A DNA stretch of 64,000 bases from Cannabis sativa (Eukaryota > Streptophyta > Magnoliopsida > Rosales > Cannabaceae): contig NC_083604.1 in assembly GCF_029168945.1 (NCBI RefSeq), positions 32,049,686 to 32,113,685 of the forward strand, given 5' to 3'. The notes beneath the pieces were generated by a model. The model saw nothing but the letters and a program-made list of their open reading frames with translations. It did no database searches and was not told the origin of the DNA. Positions 58,356-64,000 of this stretch are shown here, in pieces. The translations under genes and the position numbers were made by a program. Positions within the stretch are counted from its first letter, which is position 1. Every line of letters begins with the position of its first letter.

Positions 58356-58444
58356 CTGCCGTGTCCAACACGATACTGAGTCCCGCTACTGCCATGTCCA
58401 ACATGGTACTGAGCCACTACTGCCATGTCCAACATGGTACTGAG
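58356..58444. repeat. three 25-bp units in the G2 LTR, each with a hairpin
   Basis: 58356-58380, 58389-58413 and 58420-58444. The last two are identical (CTGCCATGTCCAACATGG plus TACTGAG), and the first has two compensating changes (CGTG/CACG) that keep the stem. Stem CCATGT/ACATGG, loop CCA. Confidence 0.9.
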
Positions 58445-58485
58445 TTATGAACGTTCACAGGGACGGTACTATTGACAAATATCCA

Positions 58486-58642
58486 CCTGATCGGTCGAAC
58501 CGGTCATACTCCGGCTGCTGGTCATACTCCAGCCTGTACCGACGGGATAGGTCAATAGCACTGAACCACCAACCAAATGTCAGCCTGATCGGTCGAACCG
58601 GTCATACTCCGGCTGCTGGTCATACTCCAGCCTGTACCGACG
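58486..58642. repeat. exact 59-bp direct repeat, 98 bases apart
   Basis: 58486-58544 and 58584-58642 are identical (starting CCTGATCGGTCGAACCGG and ending TGTACCGACG). Each also contains an inner repeat GGTCATACTCC. Confidence 0.93.
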
Positions 58643-58977
58643 TGACAGGGTTGGATGGTTCGAAGCCTATATACATAACTAATGTAATCTAGCAGGCTTC
58701 CTACATGCACGCTAAACATGTAATCTACATATGCATACTGTTATACTAATCTTACCTGGATTCCGATTTCAGGTGTGCCGGTCAACCTGACTGGAACTGA
58801 AGCTGAGCGGCGGATTACTGGCTCCTAAACCATAAAAATCACAACGCTATAAGTGACACGCTAAATCACTTCCCGGGGACTAAAACTAGGAACTAAAAGT
58901 TTCCCTATCGATAAAAAGCATGGCAATACCCCCTAAAACATAAAAACGAGGAAAACACGGGTTCTGAAAAATTCCCC

Positions 58978-59049
58978 AACCGGTAGACCGGTTGCCCAAC
59001 CGGAATTCCGGTTCTGGGAAATTCAGGACCCTCATCCGGAATTCCGGTT
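58978..59049. repeat. three CCGG-armed palindromes in the G2 LTR
   Basis: AACCGGTAGACCGGTT (58978-58993, imperfect centre), AACCGGAATTCCGGTT (58998-59013, perfect) and TCCGGAATTCCGG (59035-59047). They correspond in form, not in centre, to the G3 palindromes. Confidence 0.88.
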
Positions 59050-60149
59050 CCTCGCAGGCAGCAACATCAAATTTTCATAACTTGCACAATTCAACCCCAA
59101 ATCACCTCAAACTTTCCAGACCTGTTCTATACCTTCCCTAGAACATATCCAAGGCATCAAAACAACCCAGAAACCTCAAACATGAAAAATGCCATTGGAG
59201 CTCAAGCTTTGAGTTCTAAACTCAAACTTGAGCAAAAACACCTAAACATGCATTTCACTAGCTTAATTCTACTTAATCAAGCTTATCTAAGCCTCTGAAA
59301 AACAAATAAAAACAACAGCAACATCACAGAACAGATTCACAATATTTTCACCAAAAATCACATTTTTGCATAGAAAACTCAAAGCTTTGAACAACCTAAC
59401 TAACATGCTTCAAACAGTTCATTTAACTTCAATTAGACATGCTTTAAACCACAGAAATCAACAACAAAACCCAGCAACAACAGCAGCCACAAAAAGCATG
59501 CATTTACTCAATATTTCACCATTTTTTTCAAGAAAACAAAAGAGGAAAAATTAAGAATCACCTACCACAAACAAGAGTTCCAAAGTGATGATGAATCTAG
59601 CTAGAAATTGATGGAAAAACCCAGCCCTTTGAATCCCATGCACCAGCCGAAATAGAGAGAGAGAAATAGAGAGAGTTCTCTTTTTCAAAGTTTTTTCTAA
59701 TTTTATGCTAAGTGTAAAATTTGAGAGAAAAAGAGTTTTAATGCATATAACACCTTATTTCAGCCAAAATAATTATTTAAAATAAACATTTAATCCATTT
59801 AATAAATCACATAAGACAAAACACTAATGGGGCAAAAAGACCATTTTGCCCCTCCACCATAAAATCACATAAATCATACTAAAGGGGTATTTTTGGAACA
59901 TTCTAAATTCCCGGCCATTCCCGACATTCCCAATGTCTAAAACCCGTCCCCAAACTACTAACATACTAAGTTGTGATTTCTACTGAGCCACACGCCGAGT
60001 TCCAAAATACCGGGCACCGGAATTACAAAATATGCAAGCTACTGAATAACATAAATAACAGTATAATAAATTATTTAAATAGCTATAAATAATTTCATAA
60101 TTAACCATAAACAACTGCTAATTTCCAAATTAACTAAGCGGGCTTTACA

Positions 60150-60163
60150 ACTATCCCCCCCTT
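60150..60163 (-). other. G2 polypurine tract overlapping the pol stop
   Basis: Minus strand AAGGGGGGGATAGT. The TAG in it (60153-60151) is the stop codon of the polyprotein. Confidence 0.88.
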
Positions 60164-63100
60164 AAAAGGATTTCGTCCCCGAAATCTAACCTGAATAACT
60201 CTGGATATTGAGCTCTCATATCTGACTCTAGCTCCCAGGTGGCTTCTTCCACCTTACTGTTTCTCCAGAGAACCTTGACCAATGCTATGGTCTTATTCCG
60301 AAGGACTTTATCCTTCCTATCCAGGATTTGCACTGGCTGTTCCTCATAAGTCATGTCTGGCTGAAGCTGAAGACTCTCATAACTGAGTATATGAGAGGGG
60401 TCTGAAACGTATTTTCTCAACATTGAGACATGGAATACGTTGTGAACTGCTGATAAGGCTGGAGGCAATGCTAACCGATATGCCACTTGACCTATCTTCT
60501 CGAGAATCTCGAAAGGTCCTGTAAATCTAGGGCATAACTTGCCTCTTTTCCCGAAACGTTTAATCCCCTTCATCGGAGATACCCGTAAAAACACATGTTC
60601 CCCTACTTGGAACTCAACATCTCTGCGTTTCGGATCTGCGTAACTCTTCTGTCTGCTCTGTGAGGCAAGCATTCTAGCTTTTATCTTCTCTATCGCCTCA
60701 TTGGTCCGCTGAACTGACTCTGGACCTAGGTATTTCCTCTCCCCTGTCTCATCCCAGTGGATAGGGGATCTACATTTCCTACCGTACAACAGTTCATAGG
60801 GAGCCATCCTTATCGTACTCTGATAACTGTTGTTGTAAGAAAATTCTATTAACGGTAGATACTTACTCCATGAGCCTTCAAAATCCATAACACAGGCTCT
60901 CAACATGTCCTCCAATATCTGAATTGTCCTTTCGGACTGACCATCTGTCTGAGGATGGAATGCTGTACTAAATTTTAGCTTTGTACCCATTGCCCGTTGC
61001 AAACTTTGCCAAAATTTGGAGGTAAACTTCGGACCCCTGTCCGAAACTATAGACTTCGGTACCCCGTGAAGTCTCACTATCTTTCTGACATATAACTCTG
61101 CCAACTGATCCACTGTAAATGTTGTTCTAACCGGTAGAAAATGAGCAGATTTCGTAAATCGATCCACCACTACCCAGATGGAATCAAATAAACCCGTGGT
61201 CCTAGGTAACCCGACTTCAAAATCCATCGTGATATCTTCCCATTTCCATTTTGGTAGGGTTAGAGGCTGCAACAACCCTGCTGGTCTCTGATGTTCAGCC
61301 TTAATCTGCTGACACGTGAGGCATCTCGATACGAATTCTACCAAATTCTTCTTCATACCGCTCCACCAGAAGTACGGTTTCAAATCTTGGTACATCTTGG
61401 TGGTGCCGGGATGCAGAGAATATGGGGTAGAATGAGCCTCCTCAAAGATCTCATTTCTAAGTTCCACACTGTTCGGAACACAAACCCTGGCTTTATACAA
61501 AAGCATCCCACTATCTGACACTGAAAAGTCCTTGGCTTGACCAGCCAATACCTCATCTCGGATTTTCACTAACTTCGGATCTGTCATCTGAGCGACTTTT
61601 ATTCTTTCCAACAGATCAGATTGCAGCGTCAAGTTGTGAAGCTGACCTACCACAAACTCAATGCTGGATCTAACCATATCCTTTGCTAGCTGAGGTGAGA
61701 TCTGAACCATACTAGCTACTTGCCCGGGACCCTTTCTGCTCAGGGCATCGGCCACTACATTGGCTTTTCTGGGATGATAGAGGATCTCACAATCGTAGTC
61801 CTTCACTAGTTCCAACCAACGCCTTTGTCTCATGTTCAAATCTTTCTGAGTAAAGAAATACTTGAGACTTTTATGGTCGGTATAGATCTCACACTTCTCC
61901 CCATAAAGGTAATGCCGCCAAATCTTCAGTGCAAAAACCACTGCGGCCAATTCTAGATCATGAGTCGGGTATCGCTGTTCATAATCCTTTAACTGACGGG
62001 AGGCATAAGCGATGACCCGATCGGCTTGCATCAGTACACACCCCAAACCCTGTTTGGATGCGTCACAGTAGACTACGAATTTCTCCTTGTCCGAAGGCAA
62101 AGCTAGTACCGGAGCAGTAATTAATCTCTGTTTCAGCTCCTGAAAGCTAGCTTCACATTTATCTGACCAGATAAATCGCTGATTCTTCTTTGTAAGTTCG
62201 GTTAAGGGCATTGAAATTTTGGAGAACCCTTCCACGAACCTACGGTAGTATCCAGCTAAACCCAAGAAGCTTCTGATCTCTGTCACTGTCTTCGGTCTCG
62301 GCCAATCCCTGACGGATTCAATCTTCCCGGGATCCACCTTGATCCCATCTTTACTCACAATGTGCCCTAGGAAGGACACCTGAGACAACCAGAACTCACA
62401 TTTCTTGAACTTGGCGTAAAGCTTATGTTCCCGAAGTCGTTGCAGTACCATTTGAAGATGTAACTCATGCTCCTCTTCTGATTGAGAGTACACGAGGATG
62501 TCGTCGATAAACACAATCACACAGATATCGAGGAAATCCTTGAATACTCTATTCATCAGGTCCATGAATGCTGCAGGAGCATTGGTTAGTCCGAATGACA
62601 TAACCAGAAACTCGTAATGTCCATACCTAGTGCGGAAAGCCGTCTTTGGAATGTCCTCCTCTCGGATTCTCAACTGATGATAACCCGAACGGAGATCAAT
62701 CTTAGAAAAGACCGTCTTCCCCTGAAGCTGATCGAACAAGTCATCGATCCTAGGTAATGGATATTTATTCTTCACCGTCAGTTTGTTCAACTCCCTGTAG
62801 TCGATGCACATCCTCATAGATCCATCCTTCTTCTTGACGAACAAAACCGGGGCTCCCCAGGGTGACACACTGGGCCGAATGAACCCTATGTCAAGCAACC
62901 CTTGGAGCTGAATCTTTAATTCCTTAAGTTCAGCTGGAGCCATCCTATACGGGGCTTTGGAAACCGGTTCCACCCCTGGTGCCAAGTCAATCACGAAATC
63001 AATCTCCCGCTGAGGTGGTAACCCTGGAAGTTCTTCGGGAAAAACGTCCAAAAATTCCCGAACCACTCTGATGTCCTCTGGCCGAATGGTGTCTGGCCGA

Positions 63101-63999
63101 GTGGTGTCCACCACCACGGCCAGAAACCCTAAGCACCCGCCGTGCAACAATTCTCTCGCTGACATAGCCGAGATCACCGGGATCCGAGATCCCTGAACTG
63201 AACCCACAAATACAAACGGTTCTTCACTTTCCGGTTGGAAGACCACCATCTTCCTTTTACAATCAATGCTCGCCGAATATTTAGATAGGAAATCCATTCC
63301 TAAAATAATATCGAATTCGACTAAACTCATCTCTATCAGATCAGCGCTTAACTCTCTACCATCTATCCTGATCGGCATAGACCTAATCCACCTATTGGAG
63401 ATAACCAATTCTCCGCCAGGTAACAGGGTTCCAAACCCTGATTCATATCTATCATAGGGTCTACCCAATTTACTAAAGACTCTGGCCGCCACATAAGAAT
63501 GTGTAGCCCCAGAATCAAACAGCACTGAATATAGCGAGTTGTTAATAAAAAGCTGACCTGTGACAACTGATGGGCTGGCATCTGCATCAGCCTGCGTGAT
63601 AGCGAACACCCTGGCTGGAGTGGGTATCGCTGGAGCTCTCGGTGCCTCTGGTCGGAGCTGGGGACATTCCCTCTTGAAGTGTCCGGGCATGCCACAATGA
63701 AAGCATCCCTGACCTTTGCACTCACCCCGATGGTGCCTCTTGCAGCTAGGGCACTCGGGATAGGAGAATCGGGTCTCAGTACCACCAGGACGACTCCTGC
63801 GTTGCGGTTCCCCGGAACCTCTTGTTCGACTCGAGCCACGGAAGCGGATGGGTGCCCTCTTCCTCTGATCAATGGCCGAACCACTACTCCCCCTGCTATA
63901 GCCTGATGCAGGAGGGGTAGGAGCCCCGCCACTAACCGTAGTACTCGCTGATTCTGACATGCACCCCACTGCGCCCTCAGCTCGCAGTGCCTTCTCCAC
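60151..63999 (-). CDS. G2 gag(C-term)-protease-reverse transcriptase-RNase H-integrase polyprotein, partial
   Basis: 1282 residues, open to the window edge. The first codon is GTG (Val) in mid-gag, so the real start is off-window. Zinc knuckle at 99-112 ([14 protein letters not shown]), preceded by CPSC...C at 83-94. Protease DSGA at 162-165. Reverse transcriptase about 345-530, with Asp 435 and FIDD 497-500. RNase H Asp 646, Glu 683, Asp 708, Asp 751. Integrase zinc residues H856, H863, C893, C896 and triad D926, D987, E1023 (35 residues between the last two). A chromodomain-like tail covers about 1225-1270. The last codons lie in the polypurine tract. No stop or frameshift was seen. The order reverse transcriptase, RNase H, integrase defines Ty3/gypsy, and the tail points to Tekay/Del. 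Confidence 0.95.
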   Translation of the reverse strand: MEKALRAEGAVGCMSESASTTVSGGAPTPPASGYSRGSSGSAIDQRKRAPIRFRGSSRTRGSGEPQRRSRPGGTETRFSYPECPSCKRHHRGECKGQGCFHCGMPGHFKRECPQLRPEAPRAPAIPTPARVFAITQADADASPSVVTGQLFINNSLYSVLFDSGATHSYVAARVFSKLGRPYDRYESGFGTLLPGGELVISNRWIRSMPIRIDGRELSADLIEMSLVEFDIILGMDFLSKYSASIDCKRKMVVFQPESEEPFVFVGSVQGSRIPVISAMSARELLHGGCLGFLAVVVDTTRPDTIRPEDIRVVREFLDVFPEELPGLPPQREIDFVIDLAPGVEPVSKAPYRMAPAELKELKIQLQGLLDIGFIRPSVSPWGAPVLFVKKKDGSMRMCIDYRELNKLTVKNKYPLPRIDDLFDQLQGKTVFSKIDLRSGYHQLRIREEDIPKTAFRTRYGHYEFLVMSFGLTNAPAAFMDLMNRVFKDFLDICVIVFIDDILVYSQSEEEHELHLQMVLQRLREHKLYAKFKKCEFWLSQVSFLGHIVSKDGIKVDPGKIESVRDWPRPKTVTEIRSFLGLAGYYRRFVEGFSKISMPLTELTKKNQRFIWSDKCEASFQELKQRLITAPVLALPSDKEKFVVYCDASKQGLGCVLMQADRVIAYASRQLKDYEQRYPTHDLELAAVVFALKIWRHYLYGEKCEIYTDHKSLKYFFTQKDLNMRQRRWLELVKDYDCEILYHPRKANVVADALSRKGPGQVASMVQISPQLAKDMVRSSIEFVVGQLHNLTLQSDLLERIKVAQMTDPKLVKIRDEVLAGQAKDFSVSDSGMLLYKARVCVPNSVELRNEIFEEAHSTPYSLHPGTTKMYQDLKPYFWWSGMKKNLVEFVSRCLTCQQIKAEHQRPAGLLQPLTLPKWKWEDITMDFEVGLPRTTGLFDSIWVVVDRFTKSAHFLPVRTTFTVDQLAELYVRKIVRLHGVPKSIVSDRGPKFTSKFWQSLQRAMGTKLKFSTAFHPQTDGQSERTIQILEDMLRACVMDFEGSWSKYLPLIEFSYNNSYQSTIRMAPYELLYGRKCRSPIHWDETGERKYLGPESVQRTNEAIEKIKARMLASQSRQKSYADPKRRDVEFQVGEHVFLRVSPMKGIKRFGKRGKLCPRFTGPFEILEKIGQVAYRLALPPALSAVHNVFHVSMLRKYVSDPSHILSYESLQLQPDMTYEEQPVQILDRKDKVLRNKTIALVKVLWRNSKVEEATWELESDMRAQYPELFRLDFGDEILLRGG

Positions 64000-64000
64000 C

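Larger units (their letters stand above)
57945..60149 (-). repeat. G2 3' LTR, 2205 bp
   Basis: Starts TGTAACACCCTAACTACC and ends GGGCTTTACA. It contains tandem repeats with hairpins (58356-58444), an exact 59-bp duplication (58486, 58584) and three CCGG palindromes (58978-59049). Open stretches inside it are not genes. Confidence 0.92.
57945..64000 (-). mobile_element. G2: Ty3/gypsy chromovirus (Tekay/Del-like), 3' part in window, apparently intact pol
   Basis: 3' LTR, polypurine tract and an uninterrupted polyprotein running off the window edge. Same family as G1 but opposite orientation, inserted in the integrase of C2. ACACC before the LTR (57940-57944) is the expected target duplication; its partner is off-window. 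Confidence 0.92.

Overview
The window is nuclear DNA from a flowering plant, and it consists almost entirely of transposable elements. The evidence is an AT-rich background, several classes of plant LTR retrotransposon, L1-type LINE remnants, a Tourist-like MITE, and a fragment of a plant casein-kinase-1-like gene that still has its introns. The species cannot be told from this alone. I see no intact cellular gene, no rRNA or tRNA gene, no CRISPR array and no bacterial signal.

Layout from left to right. 1-1614: 3' end of a small-LTR Ty1/copia element. 1860-2595: LINE RNase H remnant on the minus strand. 3235-13920: a Tat/Retand-type Ty3/gypsy element (called R1, minus strand), with an antisense extra ORF remnant, a duplicated gag and a middle LTR. 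13921-17374 plus 26303-26680: a second, truncated Tat/Retand copy (R2). It is split by a young Tekay-like chromovirus (G3, 17375-26302) with a perfect 5-bp target duplication. 26681-31012: truncated copia (C1) ending in a 1.9-kb LTR. 31013-32462: inverted Tat/Retand LTR (R3). 34570-35443: PIF/Harbinger MITE with TAA duplication. 36047-38287: candidate Helitron on the minus strand carrying pieces of at least one host gene. 39403-42448: LINE ORF1 and endonuclease. 42449 to 57944: copia element C2, inserted in the LINE and itself interrupted by chromovirus G1 (45776-55079, plus strand) and then by G2 (57945 to the window end, minus strand), a relative of G1.

Relative history from nesting: LINE, then C2, then G1 and G2; and separately R1/R2 beside C1, then exchange between R1 and R2, then G3. 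G2 has an uninterrupted polyprotein (entered at the window edge) with all protease, reverse transcriptase, RNase H and integrase catalytic residues. G3 is two single-base gaps away from an open pol frame, plus a 12-residue duplication inside integrase. G1 has well-matched LTRs but a shredded frame, with changes clustered at CAG, CTG and CCGG; this may be an assembly or base-calling artefact at methylated CHG sites rather than decay.

No clearly new biological system is present. The items most worth a second look are the G1 error pattern, the sequence tag showing the direction of exchange between the two Tat elements, the antisense spliced ORF with its antisense TATA in a Tat LTR, and the gene-capturing Helitron.
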